Assembly: GCA_013140985.1 (NCBI GenBank)
Contig: JABFRU010000021.1
Span: 62,001-126,000, forward strand
Direction of reading: 5' to 3'
DNA from: Chitinophagaceae bacterium
Lineage (GTDB): Bacteria; Bacteroidota; Bacteroidia; Chitinophagales; Chitinophagaceae
Length of the DNA stretch: 64,000 bases
Positions 42,935-52,530 of this stretch are shown one piece after another (the first letter of the stretch is position 1; each line of letters opens with the position of its first letter). The notes under the pieces are model-generated. The model worked only from the letters and a program-made list of their open reading frames with translations. It was not told the origin of the DNA and ran no database searches. Both the position numbers and the translations under genes were made by a program.

Positions 42935-43007
42935 CTAGTAGGGATAAGACCCTGCATAATCAAGCTTTTCTATCCTACTTGCTACTCCCTACTTCCTACT
43001 CGCTATC
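42934..43007. repeat. Inverted-arm micro-tandem element, locus C
   Basis: Right arm CTACTTG CTACTCC CTACTTC CTACTCG (period 7, 42975..43002); shorter left arm GCTAGTAGGGATAAGAC. Confidence 0.75.
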
Positions 43008-43043
43008 TTTACAACCTTATTTCCATCTAATTGTTATTTCAAC

Positions 43044-44282
43044 ATGATCCAGTTCGAAAAATTCACTTTATCAAACGGCCTTCGTGTCATCGTTCACCAG
43101 GATTTGAGTACCCCAATGGCAGTGATGGACATCTTATATGATGTAGGAGCAAGGGATGAGGATCCTGAAAAAACGGGATTCGCCCATTTGTTCGAACACC
43201 TGATGTTCGGAGGCTCTGTCAATATTCCCAATTATGACGAGCCCTTGCAAATGGCAGGCGGTGAGAACAATGCTTACACGACCAATGATCTTACTAATTA
43301 TTATATTCAGATACCGGCAGATAACCTGGAAACAGCTTTCTGGCTGGAAAGCGACCGCATGCTTTCATTGGCCTTCAGCGAGAAAAGTTTGGATGTGCAG
43401 CGCAAAGTAGTTTGTGAAGAATTCAAAGAGCACTATCTCACCAAGCCTTATGGTGATGTGTGGCATAAGATGAGAGAACTGGCTTACAAAAAACATCCAT
43501 ACCGGTGGATGACGATCGGCAAGGAATTATCACATATAGAAAATGCAACATTGCAGGATGTACAATATTTTTTCTTTAAACATTATCGTCCTGTGAATGC
43601 GGTATTGGTAGTGGCAGGAAATGTTACCGTTGAAAAAGTAAGAACATTGGCAGAAAAATGGTTTGGAGATATTCCTGCAGGAGAAAAATACAAACGCAAC
43701 TTACCGGCAGAGCCCGAACAAAAAGAAGAAAGAAAGCTGGAAATAAAAACCAATGTGCCATTGGATGCTTTGTATAAGTGCTGGCATATGGGCAGCCGGC
43801 TAGACAGAAAGTATTATATCACCGATCTGCTCACAGATATTTTAAGCGGCGGCGGTTCATCAAGATTATACCAGTCATTGGTAAAAGAAAAGCAATTGTT
43901 CAGCAATATCGAATGTCATCATTTCGGAAGTACCGATGCCGGCCTGGTAGTCGTGGAAGGCAAACTGGTGAAAGGAATAAAAATGGAACAGGCGGAAAAA
44001 GCAGTGGAAGAAGAACTGGATAAAATGAAACAATCACTGGTTAACGATACGGAATTGCAGAAAGTAAAGAACAAAACAGAAAGCATGATCGCTTTTGAAG
44101 ATATGAGTGTGATGAGCAGGGCCAATAGTCTTGCTTATTATGAAACACTCGGCGATGCGGCCTGGATGAATTTTGAATTGGAAAAATACGGATCGGTGAC
44201 CACAGAGGATATTTTACAGGAAAGCCGGAATATTTTTCGTAAAGAGAATTGTAATACACTTTACTATTTATCTTCTAATTAA
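43044..44282 (+). CDS. M16 family zinc peptidase
   Basis: HLFEHLMFGGS (HxxEH) with downstream E. Confidence 0.93.
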   Translation: MIQFEKFTLSNGLRVIVHQDLSTPMAVMDILYDVGARDEDPEKTGFAHLFEHLMFGGSVNIPNYDEPLQMAGGENNAYTTNDLTNYYIQIPADNLETAFWLESDRMLSLAFSEKSLDVQRKVVCEEFKEHYLTKPYGDVWHKMRELAYKKHPYRWMTIGKELSHIENATLQDVQYFFFKHYRPVNAVLVVAGNVTVEKVRTLAEKWFGDIPAGEKYKRNLPAEPEQKEERKLEIKTNVPLDALYKCWHMGSRLDRKYYITDLLTDILSGGGSSRLYQSLVKEKQLFSNIECHHFGSTDAGLVVVEGKLVKGIKMEQAEKAVEEELDKMKQSLVNDTELQKVKNKTESMIAFEDMSVMSRANSLAYYETLGDAAWMNFELEKYGSVTTEDILQESRNIFRKENCNTLYYLSSN

Positions 44283-44305
44283 TTATTGAAGCCGGAAGGA
44301 ATTTT

Positions 44306-45580
44306 ATGACAGACAGGAAACAGTCCCCCGCCATAGTGGATGCAGTGAATTTTAAACTGCATCTGAAACCTTGTCAAAAGATCGTTTTGAAGAACGGGGT
44401 TGAAGTATATGCTGTGGATGCGGGTGCAGAAGAAGTGATGTCATTGGAATGGGTATTCTTTGCCGGCAATTGTTTTGAAGAAAAAAATTTGATTGCCGCT
44501 ACCACCAATTTTTTATTACGCAATGGAACATCTTCCAAAACCGCTTTCCAGGTCAACGAACATTTTGAATATTATGGCTCTTATTTGAACAGGGCTTGTT
44601 ACAATGAAACGGCTACTATCACCCTTCATTGTCTTACCAAACATATTGAAGAATTATTGCCCGAAGTAAAAGAGTTGATCGTTGATTCTGTTATGCCCCA
44701 GGATGAGCTGGATATTTATAAACAGAATATGAAACAGCGGCTGAAAGTGAATTTGAAAAAAAGTGATTTCATTGCCGGCCGGTTAATTGATTCGTATTTA
44801 TTCGGCAAGGATCATCCTTACGGCAAATACAGTAACCTTGAAGATTTTGATGATGTACAAAGAGAAGAGTTGCTGGCGCATTATAAAAAATATTACCAGC
44901 AAGGGAAACTGATCATATTTGTTGCCGGTAAATTGCCCGCCAATCTCGAACAATTGTTGAATCAGCATTTTGGTGACCTGGCCGGGAAGAAAGTAGAACT
45001 GATAAAGACAAAGCCAACACATGCGTCCGAAAAAAAATACAGGGTCACCAATGATACAGAAGGTGTACAGGGTTCTATCCGTATCGCAAGGCCATTTCCC
45101 AATCGTCATCATCCGGATTTTTTAAAAACACATGTGCTGAATGTGTTGTTCGGCGGGTATTTTGGATCAAGGTTAATGAGCAATATCCGGGAAGACAAAG
45201 GTTATACCTACGGCATCCATAGTTTTTTGCAAAATCATGTTCAGCAATCGGCATTAATGATAAGCACCGAAGCGGGTAAGGATGTTTGCGAAGCAACAAT
45301 TGCCGAGGTGTACAAAGAAATGAAAGACCTGCGGGAAAATTTGGTGGATGAAGAAGAGTTGTTGCTGGTAAGAAATTATATGATGGGCAGCATCCTCGGA
45401 GACCTCGATGGCCCGTTCCAGATCATTGCCCGATGGAAAAATATTATTCTGAATGATCTGGAAGAACAATACTTCTACGACTCTACCAATACTATTAAAA
45501 CTGTTTCGGCAGAAGAGCTACGGCAACTGGCCAATAAATATTATAACCCGGAAGAATTTTATGAGTTGGTAGTGATCTGA
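44306..45580 (+). CDS. M16 family peptidase-like protein without HxxEH
   Basis: M16 fold-like sequence; FFAGNCFEEKNLIAATTNFLLRNGT at the active-site position lacks the zinc motif. Confidence 0.85.
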   Translation: MTDRKQSPAIVDAVNFKLHLKPCQKIVLKNGVEVYAVDAGAEEVMSLEWVFFAGNCFEEKNLIAATTNFLLRNGTSSKTAFQVNEHFEYYGSYLNRACYNETATITLHCLTKHIEELLPEVKELIVDSVMPQDELDIYKQNMKQRLKVNLKKSDFIAGRLIDSYLFGKDHPYGKYSNLEDFDDVQREELLAHYKKYYQQGKLIIFVAGKLPANLEQLLNQHFGDLAGKKVELIKTKPTHASEKKYRVTNDTEGVQGSIRIARPFPNRHHPDFLKTHVLNVLFGGYFGSRLMSNIREDKGYTYGIHSFLQNHVQQSALMISTEAGKDVCEATIAEVYKEMKDLRENLVDEEELLLVRNYMMGSILGDLDGPFQIIARWKNIILNDLEEQYFYDSTNTIKTVSAEELRQLANKYYNPEEFYELVVI

Positions 45581-45584
45581 TCCG

Positions 45585-46739
45585 TCATTCGATCTTCATT
45601 TTCACCCGACCCACCTGTTCTCTTATGATTTTTTCTATTTCAGATTCCAGCGTCCGGGGTTCTTTTAGTCTTTCCTTTTCTGCTTTGATATATTTTTCCT
45701 GTTTTATCGATAACTCAACAATCCGGGCTCTTATGTGGTTTCTTTCAAAACCCCGTTGTTTTACGATCTGCTTCAACTCTTTTCTGCTTTTGTTTTTCAA
45801 ACTATCATCGAGAGTATTCATGTCAAGGGTGTCGATGATCATTGGATTTTTTTCAATTGCGTCGACAAGATCCCACTTAGGATTGCTGACCAAATTGCTA
45901 TTTGCCTTTACAATTACATATTGTGTGATCTTGGTTGGATCATTGAGATTATATACTGCCATCGTATCAGATTGCATCATTGAATTATAGTAGTGCCTCC
46001 CTTCTATTCCATATACGATGAGTGTTTCGTTAAGAGAATCTTTCAACCTGATTATTGAATCATCATAGGGACTCTTAATAGAGAGTGGTTTTGCATTATG
46101 GTCGATATTCGAAAAGCTTCCGTTACCGCACTCAGCGCCAAGATCCCAATGTTCGGCGATCCCTTTGCTCCTTTCCCCACAATAAATAGTATTAACGACC
46201 ACTCCTTTCTGTTTTGCTTTTTCGCAAGCTTCGGTAAATGAAATATTTCCCTGAAGAAAACTTTCATTACCGGCAATGAATATAACTTTATAACTATTTC
46301 CAACCGTATCCCAATCTAATTGAGTAAGGGAATTATACATTACATGACCGCAATACTCATCGCCACCGTTGGTTTTTAATATGATCAACTCGGAAAAAAG
46401 TTTATCGAGATCATTGGTAAAAACACTGATCTGTTTTATATATCCGCCAGCAGGATCATTGGCAGACCGGCCATATTCATACAAGGCAATTTCTATCTTT
46501 GGGACTACTCCACTGCATCTCACTTTACTTAGGATGTTCACCATATTCCACAGCTGATTTTTAGCCTGGTCGATCAAGCCATTCATACTGCTGCTGACAT
46601 CAAGTAAAATGGCTATCTGTATTTTAGGATTATTGTTGCTTTTATTTTTTGATTGATCAGTATCGACAGGAGATTGTAAAATGACGAAACTTAACAGCAA
46701 GGAGCATACCGCTGCCGTTCGGCGTAGTGGTCGTGGCAT
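45585..46739 (-). CDS. VWA-domain protein
   Basis: IAILLDVSSSMNGLIDQAK (MIDAS DxSxS). Confidence 0.85.
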   Translation of the reverse strand: MPRPLRRTAAVCSLLLSFVILQSPVDTDQSKNKSNNNPKIQIAILLDVSSSMNGLIDQAKNQLWNMVNILSKVRCSGVVPKIEIALYEYGRSANDPAGGYIKQISVFTNDLDKLFSELIILKTNGGDEYCGHVMYNSLTQLDWDTVGNSYKVIFIAGNESFLQGNISFTEACEKAKQKGVVVNTIYCGERSKGIAEHWDLGAECGNGSFSNIDHNAKPLSIKSPYDDSIIRLKDSLNETLIVYGIEGRHYYNSMMQSDTMAVYNLNDPTKITQYVIVKANSNLVSNPKWDLVDAIEKNPMIIDTLDMNTLDDSLKNKSRKELKQIVKQRGFERNHIRARIVELSIKQEKYIKAEKERLKEPRTLESEIEKIIREQVGRVKMKIE

Positions 46740-46844
46740 AGTAGTGTGTTTATGGTGAAGAAATATGATAACGCCGCTAGGAAATAGATTAGTTTATCCT
46801 TTTGTCTATTTAACAAAACAGAAAGGGGATAACTGTTTATTTTA

Positions 46845-46852
46845 TAGGTTTG
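46845..46852 (+). promoter_or_regulatory. TAnnTTTG -7 element directly before the E1 ATG
   Basis: TAGGTTTG ends 5 bp before ATG 46858. Confidence 0.35.
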
Positions 46853-46857
46853 CAATT

Positions 46858-48876
46858 ATGACTTTTGACAGAAAGGAACTATCCAACGAACAGCTTATTG
46901 ATCTTTATAAAAAATTGCTGTGGCCCCGCATGATAGAAGATAAAATGCTGGTGCTGCTGCGGCAGGGAAAAATTTCCAAATGGTTCAGCGGGATAGGACA
47001 GGAAGCAATATCTGTTGGCGCTACATCGGCATTGCAGGAAGATGAATGGATCATGCCCCTGCACAGGAACCTCGGCGTTTTTACTACCCGTAATATGCCA
47101 TTGAATCAATTATTCAAACAATGGCAGGGCGCACAGGAAGGTTACAGCAAAGGAAGAGAGAGAAGTTTTCATTTTGGCAATAAGGAACATCATATCTGCG
47201 GGATGATCTCTCACCTGGGTCCGCAGCTCGCCATTGCAGATGGGGTTGCATTGGCGTATAAATTAAGAAAGGAAAAAAAAGTTGCTCTTGCTTTCACTGG
47301 TGATGGCGGAACAAGTGAAGGTGATTTTCATGAAGCAGTAAACGTAGCAGCGGTGTGGGACCTGCCCGTCATTTTTATTATTGAGAACAATGGTTACGGA
47401 TTAAGTACACCGGTCAATGAACAATACCGTTGCATCAGTTTAGTGGATAAAGCCAAAGGATATGGCATGGAAGGAGTGGCGATTGACGGTAATAATATTT
47501 TATCTGTGTATGATACTATAAAAGGTGTCCGGGATTATTGTATCAGGCATCAGAAGCCTTACTTAATTGAATGTCTCACTTTCAGGATGAGGGGACATGA
47601 AGAAGCCAGCGGAACGAAATATGTACCACAGGACCTGTTCCGATTGTGGGAGCAAAAAGATCCGATCAAGAATTATGAAAGATATCTTATTGAAGCCGGT
47701 GTGATCAATGAAATGAAAGTAGCGGATATAAGAAATGAATTCAAAGAAAAAATCGAAAGTGAATTAGCCATTGGATTTGATACAAAACCTGTCGTGGCAG
47801 ATACAGAAGAGGAATTGGAAGATGTTTATGCAAGAACAGAAGTCAGGGGTCAGAAGCCAGGGGTCAGAATCGTTGATAACTCAGCATCCAATTCTGACAT
47901 CGGGCATCCGACTTCAGACCTTCGCCTCATTGATGCTATTAGCCAGGGGCTGAAACAATCAATGCAGCAACACACAAACTTGATCCTCATGGGCCAGGAT
48001 ATTGCAGAATATGGCGGTGCATTTAAAATAACAGAAGGATTTGTGCAGGAATTCGGAAAAGAAAGAGTGAGAAATACTCCATTATGTGAAAGTGCAATCG
48101 TTGGAACAGCATTGGGATTATCGCTGGAAGGTTATAAGAGCATGATGGAAATGCAGTTTGCTGATTTTGTTACGGTGGGGTTTAATCAAATTGTAAATAA
48201 TTTGGCGAAGATCCATTATCGCTGGGGACAAAATGCAGATGTTGTAATAAGAATGCCGACTGGTGGCGGAGTCGGCGCCGGTCCTTTTCATTCGCAGAGC
48301 AATGAAGCATGGTTCACCAAAGTGCCGGGTCTGAAAGTAGTTTATCCATCTACACCTATTGATGCAAAAGGATTGCTGATCGCTGCGATCAATGATCCAA
48401 ATCCAGTCATGTATTTTGAGCATAAAGCATTGTATCGTTCTGTGAGCGGCCCTGTGCCGGAAGATTATTATGAAATTGAAATTGGAAAAGCAAGACATGT
48501 AAGAGAAGGCGATGAGGTTTCCATTATTACTTATGGAGCCGGCGTTCATTGGGCGGAAGATTACGCTGCCGAGCATCCTGAAATTTCTATCGATATACTT
48601 GACCTTCGAACATTAGCCCCATTGGATTATTTATCAATCCGGGGAGCAGTACAACGAACGGGAAGAGTATTGATATTGCATGAAGACAGCCTGATCGGTG
48701 GTATCGGCGGAGAGATCGCAGCCTGGATCGCTGAGAATTGCTTTGCTATTTTAGATGCACCGGTGATGCGATGTGCGTCGCTGGATACTCCAGTTCCTTT
48801 TTCCATAGAGTTGGAGCAGAATTTCCTTGCTAAATCAAGATTGGATGAGGCCGTTCAGAAACTGATCTCCTATTGA
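46858..48876 (+). CDS. Fused alpha/beta 2-oxoacid dehydrogenase E1 component (track start 46765)
   Basis: TPP motif GDGGTSEGDFHEAVNVAAVWDLPVIFIIENNGYG (alpha) followed by beta half GQDIAEYGGAFKITEGF...LCESAIVGTALGLSLEGYKSMMEMQFADF. Confidence 0.92.
   Translation: MTFDRKELSNEQLIDLYKKLLWPRMIEDKMLVLLRQGKISKWFSGIGQEAISVGATSALQEDEWIMPLHRNLGVFTTRNMPLNQLFKQWQGAQEGYSKGRERSFHFGNKEHHICGMISHLGPQLAIADGVALAYKLRKEKKVALAFTGDGGTSEGDFHEAVNVAAVWDLPVIFIIENNGYGLSTPVNEQYRCISLVDKAKGYGMEGVAIDGNNILSVYDTIKGVRDYCIRHQKPYLIECLTFRMRGHEEASGTKYVPQDLFRLWEQKDPIKNYERYLIEAGVINEMKVADIRNEFKEKIESELAIGFDTKPVVADTEEELEDVYARTEVRGQKPGVRIVDNSASNSDIGHPTSDLRLIDAISQGLKQSMQQHTNLILMGQDIAEYGGAFKITEGFVQEFGKERVRNTPLCESAIVGTALGLSLEGYKSMMEMQFADFVTVGFNQIVNNLAKIHYRWGQNADVVIRMPTGGGVGAGPFHSQSNEAWFTKVPGLKVVYPSTPIDAKGLLIAAINDPNPVMYFEHKALYRSVSGPVPEDYYEIEIGKARHVREGDEVSIITYGAGVHWAEDYAAEHPEISIDILDLRTLAPLDYLSIRGAVQRTGRVLILHEDSLIGGIGGEIAAWIAENCFAILDAPVMRCASLDTPVPFSIELEQNFLAKSRLDEAVQKLISY
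47837..47925. repeat. Inverted-arm micro-tandem element, locus D, inside the E1 ORF
   Basis: AGTCAGG GGTCAGA AGCCAGG GGTCAGA (47841..47868, period 7); GTCAGAAT/ATTCTGAC 8-bp perfect stem. Confidence 0.85.
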
Positions 48877-48921
48877 TCTAAAATAAATAGCCGCAACCTG
48901 CGTTTCATAAAAAACTATTTT

Positions 48922-49863
48922 ATGCGGACGCTGCTCCTTACCTGCCTGGCATCAACCCTGGTTTTATCTTCTTTTGTTCCAAAGAAAAAAAATAAGGTCA
49001 AACTGCCAGAAGAATTTGCCTTCATCCCGCAGGGATCATATTACACAGCAACACCGGAAGAAGATCCTTATTATTACGGCCGAAGCAAAACAATAAAACC
49101 GATGGATTCTTCCAAAATAATATCTGCCGGAAACTTCTATATGTCAAAGTATGAAGTGAGCAATTTGCAATACAGGAATTTTTTTAATGAAGTGGCCCCG
49201 GGATTAACAGGGGAGGAGGTAAAAAAGATCATTTGCGATTCAACCGGCTGGAACAACAGGCCCTATTCTTATGGTGAACCAATGGTGTTGCATTATTATA
49301 CTCATCCTGCTTTCAATAATTATCCAATGGTGAATGTGAGCTATGAAGGCGCCATGAAATATTGTGAATGGCTGCAGAGTACAATACAAAAAGACAATCC
49401 TGATTTTATCATTGAAGTAAAACTTCCTGAAAGAGAACAATGGAGATGGGCTGCGATGGGAGGAAGAGCACAAGCTATGTTTCCCTGGACCAATTATTAC
49501 CTGCGAAATAAAAAAGGAGAGTTGATGTGTAATTTTAGAAAAATAGAAGATTGGAATGTTTACAGGAACAGAACTACCGGTGAAGCAGAAGTAGCAGATA
49601 GGTATTATGCAGGCAGCGTAAGCTTATCTGATAAAGTGTATTATACAGCCAATGTAAAAAGTTTTTACCCCAACGATTATGGTCTTTATAATATGTGCGG
49701 CAATGCTGCTGAAATGATAAGCGAAAAAGGAATTTGTGTCGGTGGCAGTTGGAACGATTATGGCGGCGATGTACATATAAGGGCAGAGGCAACTTATGAC
49801 AGATCGGCGGTTACTGTTGGATTCAGGCCGATCATTATCGCAAAAGAAAAAAAACAGGAATAA
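48922..49863 (+). CDS. SUMF1/FGE-sulfatase-domain protein
   Basis: FYMSKYEVSNLQYRNF, LPEREQWRWAAMGG, GLYNMCGNAAEMI, GGSWNDYG. Confidence 0.85.
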   Translation: MRTLLLTCLASTLVLSSFVPKKKNKVKLPEEFAFIPQGSYYTATPEEDPYYYGRSKTIKPMDSSKIISAGNFYMSKYEVSNLQYRNFFNEVAPGLTGEEVKKIICDSTGWNNRPYSYGEPMVLHYYTHPAFNNYPMVNVSYEGAMKYCEWLQSTIQKDNPDFIIEVKLPEREQWRWAAMGGRAQAMFPWTNYYLRNKKGELMCNFRKIEDWNVYRNRTTGEAEVADRYYAGSVSLSDKVYYTANVKSFYPNDYGLYNMCGNAAEMISEKGICVGGSWNDYGGDVHIRAEATYDRSAVTVGFRPIIIAKEKKQE

Positions 49864-49867
49864 ATTA

Positions 49868-51433
49868 CTATTGATTTTTTAATGCTATCCCGGCTCTTGC
49901 TCCTGTATGTTTTTCATTATCTACGGTCAACACACCATTGACTATTACAAAATGAAAACCTATTGAATAAGCATGAGGTTTATCATAGGTAGAAATATCC
50001 TGCACTTTGTTTTCATCAAAGATCACAATGTCGGCGGCATATCCTTCACGGAGAAGTCCCCGGTCTTTCAATTGGAATTTTTGTGCGGGTAGTGATGTCA
50101 TTCTGCGTATCGCTTCTTCAAGAGAAATAATTTTTTCTTCCCGCACATATTTGGCAAGCACTCTTGCATTAGTGCCGTACCCTCTTGGGTGTGGCATACC
50201 AGCTCCCATTATTCTTATAGTGGCGTCGCTGGCAAACATGTTGAAAGGATATTGCATGATGCGTTTTACATCACTCTCACTCATGCCATGAAATACTGCG
50301 GAAGCGCCACCATTCATCATGATATCAATAACGGTCAGTGCTTCTTCTTTGGCTTTATGTTTTCTTCCTTTCATCAAATTGATCTGCTCAATACTTTTGC
50401 CATTATAGCTTGTGTCGGGAGCATAATAGGCAACAACGGCATAGCCAAAATGTTTCAGCTTTCTTTTTTTCAACCTGGCCAGCATAGAATTGATGACATA
50501 TTTTTTTATCTCCGGTCTTTGCAATCTTGCTTTGATAGAATCCTGCCCATCAGCTAAGATCTCATCCGGTATCAAGGTGCTGATAGATGTGCTACTGGCA
50601 GTATAAGGATATTGATCGATCGTTACTTCGATACCATCTCTTCTTGCCGCTTCGATCATCGGTACTGTTTCTTTACTTCTTCCCCAGTTATGTTGACCGC
50701 TTAGTTTAAAATGCGAGATCTCCACGGGGATCTTTGCTTCTCTTCCTATTGTTAATGCTTCATTGATAGCATAAGTAACACTGTCACCCTCGTCCCGCAT
50801 ATGCGTAGCATATACTCCATTATACTTTGCAGCTGTCTTTGCCAGCTCAACTATCTCCGGGGTTTTTGTATAAGTGCCGGGTATATATATCAAACCTGTT
50901 GATAAACCAACAGCTCCGTCCTTCATCGCTTTATCAACAATGTCATCCATCTTTCTCATTTCATCGGGGCTTGCATCCCTGTTGGCCCTGCCCATTACTG
51001 CTTTACGAACATCGTTGTGGCCAATAAGAGAAGCTACATTGATAGAGAGTTTTAATGAATCTATCCATTTAAAATATTTACCAATATCAACGTTGGAAGA
51101 ACCGCAGTTACCGGTGATACAGGTGGTGACACCATCATAGATAAAACTTTGTGCTTTGGGGTCCCTGTCCTCATCACCTTCGAGATGCGTATGCACATCG
51201 ATAAAACCGGGAGCAACGATCATTCCTTTGGCATCAATGATTTTTTTAGCAGCAAGATTTACATCACGACCGATCTTAATGATCTTGCCATCTTTGATTG
51301 CAATCGTTCCATTATACCAGCTATTGCCGGCGCCATCAATTATTTTTCCGTTTGTGATCAGGATATCACAAGTTTGCTGTGCCTTGCCGGCAAAGAAAAA
51401 AAGAAATAAAAGGCATGTAAAATATAACCGCAT
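49868..51433 (-). CDS. N-acyl-D-amino-acid deacylase-like amidohydrolase
   Basis: VAPGFIDVHTHLEGD, GLSTGLIYIPGTY, ATHMRDEGD, SDATIRIMGAGMPHPRGYGT. Confidence 0.9.
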   Translation of the reverse strand: MRLYFTCLLFLFFFAGKAQQTCDILITNGKIIDGAGNSWYNGTIAIKDGKIIKIGRDVNLAAKKIIDAKGMIVAPGFIDVHTHLEGDEDRDPKAQSFIYDGVTTCITGNCGSSNVDIGKYFKWIDSLKLSINVASLIGHNDVRKAVMGRANRDASPDEMRKMDDIVDKAMKDGAVGLSTGLIYIPGTYTKTPEIVELAKTAAKYNGVYATHMRDEGDSVTYAINEALTIGREAKIPVEISHFKLSGQHNWGRSKETVPMIEAARRDGIEVTIDQYPYTASSTSISTLIPDEILADGQDSIKARLQRPEIKKYVINSMLARLKKRKLKHFGYAVVAYYAPDTSYNGKSIEQINLMKGRKHKAKEEALTVIDIMMNGGASAVFHGMSESDVKRIMQYPFNMFASDATIRIMGAGMPHPRGYGTNARVLAKYVREEKIISLEEAIRRMTSLPAQKFQLKDRGLLREGYAADIVIFDENKVQDISTYDKPHAYSIGFHFVIVNGVLTVDNEKHTGARAGIALKNQ

Positions 51434-51468
51434 ACTGCAATTTCGAGTATTTATTTATAATTTGGAAT

Positions 51469-52098
51469 ATGCCTTTTGAAATAGCGGAGATAAAATCTTA
51501 CCTGCCGGCTTTTGGCAATGAGTTGCTTGCTGAAATTGCTGCTGCGGGTTCTATTATGGAAGTGCCGGAAGGAAAAGAAATATTAAGAGAAGGGCAATAT
51601 ATCAAAACAGTGCCGATCGTATTGCTGGGCCTGGTAAAAGTATTTACAAGAACAGAAGAAAAGGAATTACTGCTTTACTACATTGGTTCTGCACAAAGTT
51701 GCATTATGTCATTTTCGGCAGGACTAACTAATTCGCCCAGCCGCATATTTGCGATTACAGAAGAGCCGACTACCCTGTTGCTGCTGCCGGCAGCTAAATT
51801 GAATAAATGGATAAAACAATACCCCGCATTGAATGAGTTGTTTTACCAGCAATATAACCTGCGTTATACCGAAATGCTGAATACCATCAACTCGCTTTTG
51901 TTTGAAAGAATGGATCACCGCCTGCATAATTATCCGCAGGAGAAAAGTAAACTGAAAGGAGAAAAAATACTGAATCTTCGCCATAAAGAAATTGCTGCAG
52001 AATTGGGAACTGCCCGTGAGGTGATTACCAGGGTGTTAAAAAAACTGGAACAGGAAGGAAAAATCAGGCACCGGCCCGGAGGAATAGAAATTATCTGA
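51469..52098 (+). CDS. Crp/Fnr-family transcriptional regulator
   Basis: cNMP-binding-like N-domain; HTH KEIAAELGTAREVITRVLKKLEQEGKI. Confidence 0.92.
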   Translation: MPFEIAEIKSYLPAFGNELLAEIAAAGSIMEVPEGKEILREGQYIKTVPIVLLGLVKVFTRTEEKELLLYYIGSAQSCIMSFSAGLTNSPSRIFAITEEPTTLLLLPAAKLNKWIKQYPALNELFYQQYNLRYTEMLNTINSLLFERMDHRLHNYPQEKSKLKGEKILNLRHKEIAAELGTAREVITRVLKKLEQEGKIRHRPGGIEII

Positions 52099-52101
52099 AC
52101 A

Positions 52102-52117
52102 GGTGACCATAGTCACC
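52102..52117. promoter_or_regulatory. CRP-like operator GGTGA-N6-TCACC
   Basis: Perfect dyad GGTGACCATAGTCACC 4 bp after the crp-family stop and upstream of two small membrane ORFs. Confidence 0.5.
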
Positions 52118-52165
52118 GCATTTCACCTGCCAACCTTATTAGTTTTACATTCAAAACCCGGGACA

Positions 52166-52255
52166 ATGAAACACAAATGGATCAGGGTACTGTTGGTTTG
52201 TATTCTTTGTGCTGCCATCGTAACCGGCATTGTCTTGCTGGTAAGATTTTTTTAA
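52166..52255 (+). CDS. 29-aa single-TM micro-ORF
   Basis: Manual translation MKHKWIRVLLVCILCAAIVTGIVLLVRFF*. Confidence 0.4.
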   Translation: MKHKWIRVLLVCILCAAIVTGIVLLVRFF

Positions 52256-52273
52256 TCATTTAAATTAATTTTT

Positions 52274-52483
52274 ATGAAACCTAACATGGGAACCGCCGAT
52301 CGTATTATCAGGGTATTATTAGCTGCTGTATTTGCGTACTTGTATTTCAGTGGCACCGTAACCGGAATACCGGGAATTGTATTGATAGTGCTGGGTGCAG
52401 TATTTGTATTAACCAGCCTGGTAAGTTTTTGCCCGTTATATACACTGGTGGGTCTGAATACCTGTCCAAAAAAACAGGCCTGA
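52274..52483 (+). CDS. DUF2892 / YgaP-like membrane protein
   Basis: MKPNMGTADRIIRVLLAAVFAYLYFSGTV...SFCPLYTLVGLNTC. Confidence 0.88.
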   Translation: MKPNMGTADRIIRVLLAAVFAYLYFSGTVTGIPGIVLIVLGAVFVLTSLVSFCPLYTLVGLNTCPKKQA

Positions 52484-52503
52484 TGAAAAAAGGATAAAAA
52501 AAT

Positions 52504-52530
52504 AAGGCGGTGATCGCAAGCCGCCTTTTA
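52504..52530 (+). terminator. Terminator after the DUF2892 gene
   Basis: AAGGCGG-tgatcgcaag-CCGCCTTTTA. Confidence 0.6.

Noticed and set aside
47837-47925. CRISPR-like array
   Set aside because: Units are 7 bp, degenerate and inverted between arms; no 24-40 bp direct repeats, spacers or cas genes in the window.
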